DNA of 59,820 nucleotides from an uncultured Myxococcales bacterium (GCA_903911905.1 CAIWFK010000790.1:1-59820), one strand, 5' to 3'; shown: positions 46,841-55,101, counted from the stretch's first letter. The notes: generated by a model from the letters alone, not told the origin. A program made the numbers and translations.

Positions 46841-47294
46841 CTCTTCTCTCCAGACGTGCGCGCTGGCGCGGGGCTGACGCTGCCAGAACTGGGCGCGAAG
46901 TCACGGTCGCTCGGTGCGCGGGCGACTGATCAGCACCTGGCGTCCGAAGAAAACTGCGTCCGAAAAGGGGCCCGTCAGGTCGCGAACCGGGCCGCGTCAG
47001 AAGAGGCAGGTCATCCGGCCCGAGAGGCCCTACACGCACATTCCCTTGAACGGACGAGGTAGCGGGTTCGACTCCCGCCGGCTGCATTCCACGCGGCCGT
47101 AGCTCAACGGCAGAGCACGTAATTCGCGGCTTCCCAACTCGGGTGACCACCTTCTTTCGACGTGACGCGCCCTGGTGCGCCGCACGCCCGTTGAACTGCT
47201 GCGCGGCGCGACCAAGCGCCGGTTGGTCGAACCTTCGACGAGCCGCCTGGTCGACGAGGTCGTCCCTCCTGCCGTCGCAGACGTTCTCTTTTCT
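46841..47294. other. 454-base gap with tRNA halves, hairpins and a short repeat
   Basis: Gene-free stretch upstream of the AAA+ fusion gene and downstream of the zinc peptidase gene. It holds a direct repeat GCGTCCGAA (46940-46948 and 46956-46964), a hairpin GGCCCG / CGGGCC (46969-46974, 46988-46993), and the permuted tRNA halves at 47062-47117. The promoter of the AAA+ gene must lie near its right-hand start. Bases 47130-47294 show no gene or structure I can support. Confidence 0.6.
47045..47129 (+). tRNA. Two tRNA halves in permuted order (3' half then 5' half)
   Basis: The 3' half has a perfect T arm (GCGGG 47062-47066, loop TTCGACT, CCCGC 47074-47078), preceded by a normal 5-base variable loop, then acceptor strand CGGCTGC (47079-47085) and A73. 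After TTCCAC comes the 5' half: acceptor strand GCGGCCG (47093-47099), TA, D stem GCTC, D loop, GAGC and A26 (47117). The two acceptor strands pair at all seven positions, with G3-U70, the alanine identity pair. Both box A- and box B-like sequences are canonical. The anticodon stem pairs at only 3 of 5 positions (CGT 47118-47120 with ACG 47054-47056). A candidate anticodon is CGC (Ala) in the 5' flank. No second half is found on either outer side. It is either a circularly permuted tRNA gene or the inner remains of a decayed tandem pair. Confidence 0.5.
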
Positions 47295-48152
47295 TCAGGG
47301 CGCGCCGGGCGCGAACGTGTCGCACGCCGCCAGCGAGCCCTGCTCGAAGCCGGTCTTGAACCACCGCACCCGCTGCGCCGACGTGCCGTGGGTGAAGGTC
47401 TCGGGCCGCACCGTGCCCCGCGCCTGCTTCTGCAACCGGTCGTCGCCGATGGCGCTCGCCGCGGTCAGCGCTTCCTCCACGTCACCGGCCTGCAGAAAGG
47501 GGCGAGTGGCCTGCGCGTCGTGGGCCCAGAGCCCCGCGTAGCAATCGGCCTGCAGCTCGAGCCTCACCGAGAGTGCGTTGCGCTCGGCCGCGCTCAGGCC
47601 CTGCTCGGCGTGGCGCAGCTTCTGCTCGACGCCGGTCAGGGTCTGAACGTGGTGCCCGACCTCGTGGGCCACCACGTAGGCCTGCGCGAAATCCCCCGGG
47701 GCATGAAAGCGACGCGCGAGCTCGTCGAAGAAACCCAGGTCCAGGTACACCTTGCGGTCGCCCGGGCAATAGAACGGGCCCGTCGACGACGAGGCCTGCC
47801 CGCACGCCGAGGCGATGGCGTCGCGGAAGAGCACCAGGTGCGGCGGCAGGTACGTCGAATGCCCCTGCTGAAAGCGGGCGCTCCAGGTGTCTTCGGTCGA
47901 CCCCAGCACGGCGGCCACGAGGTCCTTCGAGGCGTCGGTGTCGGTGGGCGCGCGCCTGCCGCTCGTGTTGGCCGGCTGGGTCGCGTCGTCGAGCACGAGG
48001 CGCAGCAGGTCGCGCGGGTCGGCGCCCAGCAGCGAGCCCACCACCAGCACCACGATGACGCCGCCTGCGCCGAGGGCCGTGCGACGGCCGCCACCACCAT
48101 TGCCGCGCTCGTCGTCGAGGTTGTCGCTGCGTCGCTGGCCGTCGAGGTCCAT
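47295..48152 (-). CDS. Neutral zinc metallopeptidase (YpfJ-like)
   Basis: 285 residues. The zinc motif HEVGHH is in YVVAHEVGHHVQTLTGV (about residue 170), with the third-ligand region VRLELQADCYAGLWAHD downstream, as in the neutral_zn family. An N-terminal polar segment (MDLDGQRRSDNLDDERG) precedes one transmembrane helix (GVIVVLVVGSLLG), so the peptidase domain faces the periplasm. The family start MDxxxRRxSxNxEDRRG fixes ATG 48152. Role unknown across the family. Confidence 0.93.
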   Translation of the reverse strand: MDLDGQRRSDNLDDERGNGGGGRRTALGAGGVIVVLVVGSLLGADPRDLLRLVLDDATQPANTSGRRAPTDTDASKDLVAAVLGSTEDTWSARFQQGHSTYLPPHLVLFRDAIASACGQASSSTGPFYCPGDRKVYLDLGFFDELARRFHAPGDFAQAYVVAHEVGHHVQTLTGVEQKLRHAEQGLSAAERNALSVRLELQADCYAGLWAHDAQATRPFLQAGDVEEALTAASAIGDDRLQKQARGTVRPETFTHGTSAQRVRWFKTGFEQGSLAACDTFAPGAP

Positions 48153-48260
48153 GTCGTCTCCGGTCTGAGGCGGGGCAGGCGTCGCACGGCGGGAGTCGAC
48201 CGGCAAGTGCGCCCCCTCAGCCGACGGTCGGCACCGACGACGTGGTAGCCTCACGCACGG

Positions 48261-48274
48261 TTTTTTTGGGGGGG
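48261..48274 (+). repeat. T7G7 homopolymer pair upstream of a start codon
   Basis: Seven T (48261-48267) run directly into seven G (48268-48274), ending six bases before ATG 48281. The G-run also serves as the ribosome site. Such tracts vary by slippage and are error-prone in sequencing. Confidence 0.85.
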
Positions 48275-48280
48275 CACACC

Positions 48281-49093
48281 ATGCTGACGCTGGCCGCGCT
48301 GTGGTCGCTGACGCTGAACGCTCCGAAGGTGGACGAACGCCTGGTGGGGACCTGGCTTGCAGGCTCGGCGCCCTTCATCACCCTCGAGGCCAACGGCCAG
48401 GGCTCGATGGAAGAGGGCCGCGTGAAGTGGTCGGCCGACGGCAAGACGCTGGTGGTCACCGACGCCGACAACGGCACCGACACCCTGCCGTACACCCTCA
48501 ACGGCAACTCGCTCACCCTGAACATGGCCGGCGTCGCCCTGGTGCTCACCCGTGGCGGCGCGGGCACCAGCGTGAAGGGCCCGGGCCCGCTCTCGAAGAA
48601 GGCCGCGAAGGCCAGTCAGGTCACCGAAGAAGAAGCCGACCGCGAGGCCATGGCCCAGGCGCAGGCGTACCTCGCCCAGCAACAGGGCGCGCAGGTCGCG
48701 CAGCCTCAACAACCGCGCGCTCAGACGGGGAGGGCACCGCAGGCGCCGGCCGGGAACTCGCCGTTGACCCAGCTCATTCTCTCGTCGGCGTGGTGCAGCT
48801 TCACCTACAACAAGATTTCCGGCGCCTCGAGCACCACCCGGGTGCAGTACTTCCGCGACGGCACCTGGAGCACGGGCGGTCGGTCCGAGACGTACAACTC
48901 GGGGGCCAATGGCGCGTACGCCGGCCAGAGCAACTCGACCGACCACGGCCGCTGGGAAGTGCGCAACGAACAACTCTTCCTGTCCACCGACGCGAACCCC
49001 GTGCTTCAGCCCCTGTCGCTGTCGATGACACGCAATTCCAACGGGTCACCCATCATCACCGCCGGCGGCCGCGAATATTCGGCCTGCAACTGA
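48281..49093 (+). CDS. Hypothetical exported protein with duplicated beta modules
   Basis: 270 residues from ATG 48281. The N-terminus (MLTLAALWSLTLNAP) is a short signal. The first ~90 residues look like a lipocalin/DUF-type small barrel (LVGTWLAGSAPFITLEANGQG, TLPYTLNGNSLTLN, ALVLTRGG). An Ala/Gln-rich linker (residues about 115-160) follows, then a second barrel-like module (WCSFTYNKISGASSTT, GRWEVRNEQLFLST) ending EYSACN. No enzyme motif is seen. Expression may be tuned by the T7G7 tract in its leader. Confidence 0.75.
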   Translation: MLTLAALWSLTLNAPKVDERLVGTWLAGSAPFITLEANGQGSMEEGRVKWSADGKTLVVTDADNGTDTLPYTLNGNSLTLNMAGVALVLTRGGAGTSVKGPGPLSKKAAKASQVTEEEADREAMAQAQAYLAQQQGAQVAQPQQPRAQTGRAPQAPAGNSPLTQLILSSAWCSFTYNKISGASSTTRVQYFRDGTWSTGGRSETYNSGANGAYAGQSNSTDHGRWEVRNEQLFLSTDANPVLQPLSLSMTRNSNGSPIITAGGREYSACN

Positions 49094-49108
49094 CGTTCTC
49101 GCTGGCGA

Positions 49109-49144
49109 TGCATAGCAACTGCATATACATGCGCACGCTATGCA
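49109..49144. promoter_or_regulatory. ArgR-like operator over the argC start
   Basis: TGCATAGC (49109-49116) and GCTATGCA (49137-49144) form a perfect 8-bp inverted repeat, with a second dyad GCAT/ATGC (49121-49124, 49129-49132) between them. Four TGCAT-type half sites in 36 bases resemble tandem ARG boxes. The right arm covers the argC ATG (49140), so binding would block initiation. argR is the third gene of the operon. Confidence 0.6.
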
Positions 49145-50153
49145 GGTGTCCTTCGGCATCATCGGCGCGTCGGGGTATTCGGGTCTCGAGCTGACCAGGC
49201 TCGTGCTGGCGCATTCTTCGGCGTCCTTGAAGTTCGCCACCAGCGATCGCTGGGTGGGGCAGACCGTGGCCTCGAAGACCGGGCTGCCGTGCGAGCTGGC
49301 CTACGTCTCGGTGGACGCGGGGCTCGCGGCGGCCAGGGGGTGCGACCTGGTCTTCCTGGCCACCCCTGCCGAATCGTCGCTCGACCTGGCGCCGAAGCTG
49401 CGCGCGCAGGGGGTGCGGGTGGTCGACCTGGCCGGCGCCTTCCGCCTGCAGGACCTCTCGCTCTACCCGACCTTCTACAAGTTCACCCACTCGGCGCCCG
49501 CGTTGGTGAAGGAAGCGGTGTACGGCCTGACCGAATTGTTCCGCGACGCGGTGCGGGGCCAGCCCTTCGTCTCGAACCCCGGCTGCTACGCGACCGCAGC
49601 GGCGATGTCGGTCGCGCCGTTGCTCGAGGCCGGGCTCATCGACCCGTCCTCGGTGGTCATCAACGCGGCCAGCGGGGTGAGCGGCGCCGGTCGCAAGGCC
49701 ACCGAGGACTACACCTTCATGGAAGTCGACGCCGACTTTCGCGCCTACAAGACGCTCTCGCACCAGCACGTGCCCGAGATTCGCCAGACCCTGACCAGGG
49801 TCGCCGGCGTCGACGTGCCGCTGGTCTTTACTCCGCACCTGTTGCCGATGAAGCGGGGCATTCTGAGCACCACGGTCGCGCGCCTGAAGGCCGGTGTCAC
49901 CCAGGCGCAGGTCTCGGGTGCCCTCGCCGACGTCTACGGCCGCGAGCGCCTGGTCGGCCTTCGCGCCAATGCCGACGCGGTGCGCATCGCCGAGGTGGTG
50001 AACACCCCCAAGTGCCTGGTCGGCGCGTCGACCGACGGTCACCACGTGGTGTCCATCAGCGCCATCGACAACCTGCTCAAGGGCGCCGCCAGTCAGGCCA
50101 TGCAGAACGCCAATCTCATGCTGGGGCTCGACGAAGTGGACGGGCTGGTCTGA
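49140..50153 (+). CDS. argC: N-acetyl-gamma-glutamyl-phosphate reductase
   Basis: Third step of arginine synthesis: NADPH-dependent reduction of N-acetylglutamyl phosphate to the semialdehyde. 337 residues. Rossmann start FGIIGASGYSGLELTRL, catalytic cysteine in FVSNPGCYATAA (about residue 150), INAASGVSGAGRKAT and the HQHVPEIRQTL helix. First gene of the arg operon; ATG 49140 sits inside the ArgR-like palindrome. The stop overlaps the next start (TGATG). Confidence 0.96.
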   Translation: MQVSFGIIGASGYSGLELTRLVLAHSSASLKFATSDRWVGQTVASKTGLPCELAYVSVDAGLAAARGCDLVFLATPAESSLDLAPKLRAQGVRVVDLAGAFRLQDLSLYPTFYKFTHSAPALVKEAVYGLTELFRDAVRGQPFVSNPGCYATAAAMSVAPLLEAGLIDPSSVVINAASGVSGAGRKATEDYTFMEVDADFRAYKTLSHQHVPEIRQTLTRVAGVDVPLVFTPHLLPMKRGILSTTVARLKAGVTQAQVSGALADVYGRERLVGLRANADAVRIAEVVNTPKCLVGASTDGHHVVSISAIDNLLKGAASQAMQNANLMLGLDEVDGLV

Positions 50154-52228
50154 TGCCGGTCGCGCGCGGGTTTCTGTTCTCGGGGCTGCACTGCGGCATC
50201 AAGCCCTTCAAGAAAGACCTCGCGCTCGTCTTCAGCGAGAGCCCGTGCAACGCGGCTGCGACGCTGACCGTCAACAAGGCCCGCGCAGCACCCATCATCG
50301 ATTGCGCGAATCGGCTGCCGGCCCAGGGCATGCGGGCGGTGCTCATCAACTCGGGCAACGCCAACGCGCTCACCGGGCCCGAAGGGCTGGAAGACGTTCA
50401 CGAACTGTGTGCGGCCACCGCGCAGGTGCTCGAGGTCGACCCCCGCACGGTGTTGATGGCGTCGACCGGCGTCATCGGCCAGCGGTTGCCCAAGGCCAAG
50501 GTGACGGCCGCGCTTCCGAAGCTGAAGGCCGAGCTGCGCGCGGCTCCGGAAAGCGCGGCCGAGGCCATGCTCACCACCGACACGCACATCAAGGTGGCCA
50601 GTCGCGTGGTGCGCTTCGGGCGCAAGGAAGGCCGCATCACCGGCCTGGCCAAGGGCTCGGGCATGATTGCGCCGCAACTGGCCTCGACCATCGGCGTGTT
50701 GTGCACCGACATCGCCATCTCGGCGCCGCTGCTGCAGCGCGCGCTGCTGGCTGGCATGGACGGCAGCTTCAACAACCTCACCATCGACAACGACATGAGC
50801 ACCAACGACGTGGTGCTCGCGCTCGCCAACGGGCAGTTGGGCAACGCCGAAATCACCGAAGCGGGCCCGGAGTTCGAGGCCTTCGCGGCGGCGGTGCAGT
50901 CGCTGTGCGTGGAACTGGCGAAGGAAGTGGCGCGCGACGGTGAAGGCGCCACCCGCCTGCTCGAGGTGCGGGTCAGCGGTGCACCCACGCCGGCCATCGC
51001 CACCGACATCGCCCGGTCGGTCGCCGGCTCCACCCTGGTCAAGGCGGCCATCTTCGGCGCCGACCCGAACTGGGGGCGCATTCTGGCCACCGTCGGTGCG
51101 CGGTGCGGCTCGCAGCGCTACGACGTCGACCCCACCGCCGCGAAGGTCACCGTGCAGAGCGTGGTGGTCTACGACGCAAGACCCACGCTCGACGTGCGGG
51201 CCTTCCCCATCGAGAGCGTGGCCACCAACGACGCGGGCGAAGGGCCCAGCGTGCCCGGGCACGCGCAGTTGCGGGCGCGCATGCGCAGCCCCGAGGTGCT
51301 CGTCGAGGTCGACCTGCGCAGCGGTTCCGCCACATCGGTCGGCTGGGGCTGCGACCTGTCGTACGACTACGTGAAGATCAACGCCGACTACACCTCGCTG
51401 CTGGTGCCGACCGCCGACGGCTCGGTCGCGAAGGACGACCGACTCACCAACTATTCACCCAAGTTCAAGGTGAACCTGGTCACTCAAGCGCTCAGCTACA
51501 TGTCGCGCTTCGCCGGCAAGCGGGTGGTGCTCAAGCTGGGTCGCCACGCCATGGGGAAGGACTCGCTGCGCGCCTCCATCGTCGAAGACGTGAAGCTGCT
51601 GCGCGCAGCCGGCATGGTGCCCATTCTGGTGCACGGCGAGAGCCCCGAAGGCACTTCGAAGGGCGACCTGCGCTCGAAGGAAATGATGCTCTCGGGCCAG
51701 ACCAACACCGAGCTGGTCACCGCGCTCAACCGCACCGGGGTGCACGCCATCGGCCTGTCGGGCATGGACGCCTCGTTCCTCAAAGGGCGTCGCGTCGGTG
51801 AAGGCCTGCCCGGGGAAGTGGTGGCCATCAACACCGAGCTGGTCGACATGTTCCTCTCGCGCAACTACGTGCCGGTGGTCAGCCCCGTCGGCTTCCTCGA
51901 CGACGGCTCGACCCTGCCGCTCGAGCCCGACCAGGTCGCCAGCGAATTGGCGGTGGTGGCCAAAGCGGCCAAGCTCGTCTACCTGGTGGGCGTGCCGGGC
52001 TTCGTCGAGCACGACGAATTGCTGGGTCAACTGACCATCGCCACCCTGCGTGAGAAGGTCGAGCGCAACGTCTTCAACCGCAACCTGACCCGCAAGGCCC
52101 GCCACGCCATCTCGGCGCTCGAGCGCGGCGTCGAGCGGGTGCACGTGGTCGACGCGCGCACGCCGCATTCCATCATCGCCGAGTTCTTCACCGACCAGGG
52201 CATCGGCTCGCTGGTGACCCATGGCTGA
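50153..52228 (+). CDS. argJB: Fused ArgJ-ArgB: glutamate N-acetyltransferase / N-acetylglutamate kinase
   Basis: One uninterrupted 691-residue frame joins two enzymes. Residues 1 to about 414 are ArgJ, which moves acetyl from N-acetylornithine to glutamate: VLINSGNANALTG, KGSGMIAPQL, then NNLTIDNDMSTND and the usual ArgJ terminal CDLSYDYVKINADYTS. After about 15-25 linking residues ArgB begins (ALSYMSRFAGKRVVLKLG, about 430) with ATP-binding Lys in VLKLG and GLSGMD. Two deviations: the ArgJ self-cleavage nucleophile position reads Ala177-Ser178 where Ala-Thr is typical, and ArgB has HGESPEG instead of HGGGPEI. It overlaps argC by one base and argR by eight. Confidence 0.9.
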   Translation: MPVARGFLFSGLHCGIKPFKKDLALVFSESPCNAAATLTVNKARAAPIIDCANRLPAQGMRAVLINSGNANALTGPEGLEDVHELCAATAQVLEVDPRTVLMASTGVIGQRLPKAKVTAALPKLKAELRAAPESAAEAMLTTDTHIKVASRVVRFGRKEGRITGLAKGSGMIAPQLASTIGVLCTDIAISAPLLQRALLAGMDGSFNNLTIDNDMSTNDVVLALANGQLGNAEITEAGPEFEAFAAAVQSLCVELAKEVARDGEGATRLLEVRVSGAPTPAIATDIARSVAGSTLVKAAIFGADPNWGRILATVGARCGSQRYDVDPTAAKVTVQSVVVYDARPTLDVRAFPIESVATNDAGEGPSVPGHAQLRARMRSPEVLVEVDLRSGSATSVGWGCDLSYDYVKINADYTSLLVPTADGSVAKDDRLTNYSPKFKVNLVTQALSYMSRFAGKRVVLKLGRHAMGKDSLRASIVEDVKLLRAAGMVPILVHGESPEGTSKGDLRSKEMMLSGQTNTELVTALNRTGVHAIGLSGMDASFLKGRRVGEGLPGEVVAINTELVDMFLSRNYVPVVSPVGFLDDGSTLPLEPDQVASELAVVAKAAKLVYLVGVPGFVEHDELLGQLTIATLREKVERNVFNRNLTRKARHAISALERGVERVHVVDARTPHSIIAEFFTDQGIGSLVTHG

Positions 52229-52697
52229 CGTCGCCACCCACCGCACCCGCCGCGAGGTCATCAAGCGCCTGTTGCGCATGCACGTGGTCTCGACCCAGGA
52301 GGAATTGGGCGAGCTGCTGCGCCGCGAGGGCATCGTCGCCACCCAGGCCACGCTCAGCCGCGACCTGGCCAAGCTCGAGGCCCGCCGGGTCACCTTCCCC
52401 GACGGCGGCACCGGCTACGAATTGGCCGAAGCCCCCCTGCGACGGAAGGACGACGCGTTGCGCGCGGTGCATTCGCTCGTCACCACGGTCGACGACGGCG
52501 ACGCGATGGTGGTGGTGCGCACCGTGCCGGGAGGTGCTCCCGCGGTGGCCGCGGCCATCGACCAGACCCGACCCGCGGGCGTGCTGGGAACCATCGCGGG
52601 TGACGACACCATCTTTCTCGTGCCCGTCAAGGGCATCAAACCCTCGCGCGTGAAGCGCGACCTGCTGGCCGTGTGGAAGAAAGGAATCGCTTCATGA
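52221..52697 (+). CDS. argR: Arginine repressor
   Basis: 158-residue hexameric DNA-binding regulator responding to arginine. The N-terminal winged helix (REVIKRLLRMHVVSTQEELG, TQATLSRDLAKLEA) precedes the C-terminal oligomerisation and arginine-binding domain, with GTIAGDDTIFLVP (the Asp pair that binds arginine in the family). It starts inside the argJB end and its stop overlaps argH (ATGA). Being inside the operon it regulates, it likely acts on the palindrome at 49109-49144. Confidence 0.95.
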   Translation: MADVATHRTRREVIKRLLRMHVVSTQEELGELLRREGIVATQATLSRDLAKLEARRVTFPDGGTGYELAEAPLRRKDDALRAVHSLVTTVDDGDAMVVVRTVPGGAPAVAAAIDQTRPAGVLGTIAGDDTIFLVPVKGIKPSRVKRDLLAVWKKGIAS

Positions 52698-54139
52698 CCC
52701 TCGCCAAGACCGAGGCCACCAGTGGCACGGGGCTGTTGCCGCGCGTGCTGGCCTTCTCGAGCTCGCTCTCGCTCGACCGCGCGCTGTTGCACGAAGACCT
52801 CGTGGGCTCGATGGCGCACGTCACCATGTTGGGCCGCACCGGCGTCATTCCCCGCGCCGAGGCCCGCGCCATTCGCGACGGGCTGGTGGCCTTGATGGAG
52901 CGCTCGAAGCAGGGCCAGCTCGAGCTGCCCGACGAAGAAGACGTGCACATGGCGGTCGAGGTCGAGCTCAACCGCACCATCGGTGGGCCGGCAGCGCTGC
53001 TGCACTCGGCGCGCTCGCGCAACGACCAGGTGGCCACCGACCTTCGCCTGCACGTGCGCGAGGCCGCGGCCCGCACCCTCGAACAGCTCACCGGCTTCAT
53101 CGGCGAGCTGGTGGTGCGCGCCCGCGCCGAGAAGGACGTCATCTTGCCCAGCTACACCCATCGGCAGCGTGCGCAGCCGGTGTCGCTGGCCTACTGGTTG
53201 GCCTCGTACGGCGCGGCCTTCCTGCGCGACGCCCAGGCGCTGGCTTTCGTGCTCGACCAGTGCCGACTTTTGCCGCTGGGCGTGGGCGCCATCAGCGGAA
53301 CGTCGCTGCCCATCGACCGCGAGGTCACGCGAACGCTGCTGGCCTTCGAAGGCACCACGCTCAACGGTATGGACACCGTGGGTGACCGCGACTTCGCCAT
53401 GGACTTCATGTACGCGACCGCGCGCTTCCTGGTGCACGCCAGCCGCCTGTCGACCGACCTCATCGACTTCACCACCGCCGAGTTCGGCTTCGCCTCGCTC
53501 TCGGGCGACATCTCGATGGGCAGCTCGATGATGCCGCAGAAGAAGAACCCCGACGTGTTCGAGTTGATTCGCGGCAAGAGCGGGCGCGCCATCGGCAACC
53601 TGGTGGGCTTGCTGGTCACCGTGAAGGGTCTGCCCGGTGGCTACAACCGCGACCTGCAGGAAGACCGGGCCGCGTTGCTCGAGACCGCGCCGCTGCTGAC
53701 GGGGGTGCTCGAGGTGCTGCGCCTGTCGCTGCCGCGCGTCACCTTCCACCCCGAGAAGTGCCGGGTGGGCGTCGACGAGGGCTTCACCCAGGCGACGGAC
53801 CTGGCCGAAGCGCTGGTGAAGAAGGGCATGCCTTTCCGCAAGGCGTACCAGGTGGTCGGCTCGCTGGTGCGCCGCTGCCAGGAACGCGGCCTCACGCTGC
53901 GCCAGGCCTCGGTCGAGCTCGCGCAGAGCATCGACCCGGCGCTCGACCAGGCCACGCTGGCCGTGCTCGAGCCCGCGGGTGCCGTCGCGCGCAAGCAGAG
54001 CGCAGGCAGCACCGGCCCCGAAGCGGTGGCGGTGACGTTGGCTGAAATCGAAAAGCAGGCCGCAGTGCTGAGGGCGCGTGCGCAGTCGGTGCCGCGGCTC
54101 GAAGCCCTGTTCACCTCGTTGAAGGAGTCCGAGCTGTGA
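52694..54139 (+). CDS. argH: Argininosuccinate lyase
   Basis: Last step of arginine synthesis: splits argininosuccinate to arginine and fumarate. 481 residues. Family signature GSSMMPQKKNPDVFELIRG near residue 277 with the catalytic Ser loop, HSARSRNDQVATDLRL early, and PSYTHRQRAQPVSLAYWL with the catalytic His region. Start ATG 52694 overlaps the argR stop; a few upstream codons in frame are open but unlikely. The stop overlaps argF (GTGA). Confidence 0.96.
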   Translation: MTLAKTEATSGTGLLPRVLAFSSSLSLDRALLHEDLVGSMAHVTMLGRTGVIPRAEARAIRDGLVALMERSKQGQLELPDEEDVHMAVEVELNRTIGGPAALLHSARSRNDQVATDLRLHVREAAARTLEQLTGFIGELVVRARAEKDVILPSYTHRQRAQPVSLAYWLASYGAAFLRDAQALAFVLDQCRLLPLGVGAISGTSLPIDREVTRTLLAFEGTTLNGMDTVGDRDFAMDFMYATARFLVHASRLSTDLIDFTTAEFGFASLSGDISMGSSMMPQKKNPDVFELIRGKSGRAIGNLVGLLVTVKGLPGGYNRDLQEDRAALLETAPLLTGVLEVLRLSLPRVTFHPEKCRVGVDEGFTQATDLAEALVKKGMPFRKAYQVVGSLVRRCQERGLTLRQASVELAQSIDPALDQATLAVLEPAGAVARKQSAGSTGPEAVAVTLAEIEKQAAVLRARAQSVPRLEALFTSLKESEL

Positions 54140-55068
54140 CCACCAAGCGCGATTACCTGAAGATTGCCGACCTCTCGGCCGCCGAATACGCGGGCCTCTT
54201 TCGCCGCGCGAAGGAACTGAAGGCCGCCCGCAAGAGCCGGTTGATGGTGCGCACCCTGGCCGGCCGCACGCTGGTGATGATCTTCGAGAAGCACTCGACC
54301 CGCACCCGCCTCTCGTTCGAGGCGGCGATGGTGCAGCTGGGCGGCCTGTGCATCGACCTCTCGGCGTCGAACTCGCAGATGTCGCGCGGCGAGCCGCTGC
54401 CCGACACCGCGCGCGTGGTGGGTCGGTACTGCGACGTGGTGATGATGCGCACCTTCGGTGACGCGCGCATCGAAGAGTTCTCGAAGTTCTGCGACGTGCC
54501 GGTCATCAACGGGCTCACCGACGGTGGGCACCCGGTGCAGATTCTGACCGACCTCTTCACCATCGAAGAGCGCCTGGGCACCGTGAAGGGCAAGACGCTG
54601 GCCTTCATCGGAGACACCGCCAGCAACATGGGCCGCAGCTTCGTGGAAGCGGCCTCGGTGTTCGACTACCAGTTGCGGCTCGCCTCGCCCGCGGGCTACC
54701 ACCCGGCGGCAGCGGTGGTGGCGCACTCACCCAGGCACGTGACGCTGCTGCGCGACCCGAAGGAAGCGGTGGCGGGCGCCGACGTGGTCATCACGGACGT
54801 GTGGACCTCGATGGGTCAAGAGGCCGAGTCGGCGCAGCGCCTCAAAGACCTGGGCGGCTACCAGGTCGACGCGGCGCTGATGCGGGGCGCAGCGCCTCAC
54901 GCGGTGTTCCTGCACTGTCTGCCCGCGCACCGTGGCGAAGAGGTGACCGGCGAGGTCATCGACGCGCCGACCAGCGCAGTGTGGGACGAGGCGGAAAATC
55001 GCCTCCACGTGCAGAAGGCGCTGCTCGAGTACGTGGTGCTCGAGAACGAGAAGCGAAGCGCCCGTTGA
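54136..55068 (+). CDS. argF: Ornithine carbamoyltransferase
   Basis: Makes citrulline from ornithine and carbamoyl phosphate. 310 residues. Carbamoyl phosphate motif STRTRLSFEAAMVQLGG (about residue 55), NGLTDGGHPVQILTDL, and the ornithine-site HCLPAHRGEEV with HCLP (about 256), which distinguishes it from aspartate carbamoyltransferase. Start is GTG 54136 overlapping the argH stop. Final gene of the arg cluster; argG and argD are not in the window. Confidence 0.95.
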   Translation: MTTKRDYLKIADLSAAEYAGLFRRAKELKAARKSRLMVRTLAGRTLVMIFEKHSTRTRLSFEAAMVQLGGLCIDLSASNSQMSRGEPLPDTARVVGRYCDVVMMRTFGDARIEEFSKFCDVPVINGLTDGGHPVQILTDLFTIEERLGTVKGKTLAFIGDTASNMGRSFVEAASVFDYQLRLASPAGYHPAAAVVAHSPRHVTLLRDPKEAVAGADVVITDVWTSMGQEAESAQRLKDLGGYQVDAALMRGAAPHAVFLHCLPAHRGEEVTGEVIDAPTSAVWDEAENRLHVQKALLEYVVLENEKRSAR

Positions 55069-55101
55069 GGGCGCGCACAGTGGGGTAAGGTGGGCGGCAC
55101 G

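Noticed and set aside
46990-47086. Ordinary linear tRNA ending at 47086
   Set aside because: No 5' acceptor strand complementary to CGGCTGC or D arm is found 70-80 bases upstream; the best try pairs only four of seven.
47045-47294. Permuted tmRNA (ssrA)
   Set aside because: The D arm is a normal tRNA D arm, not the tmRNA form, and no tag peptide ending in Ala-Ala-stop is found downstream.
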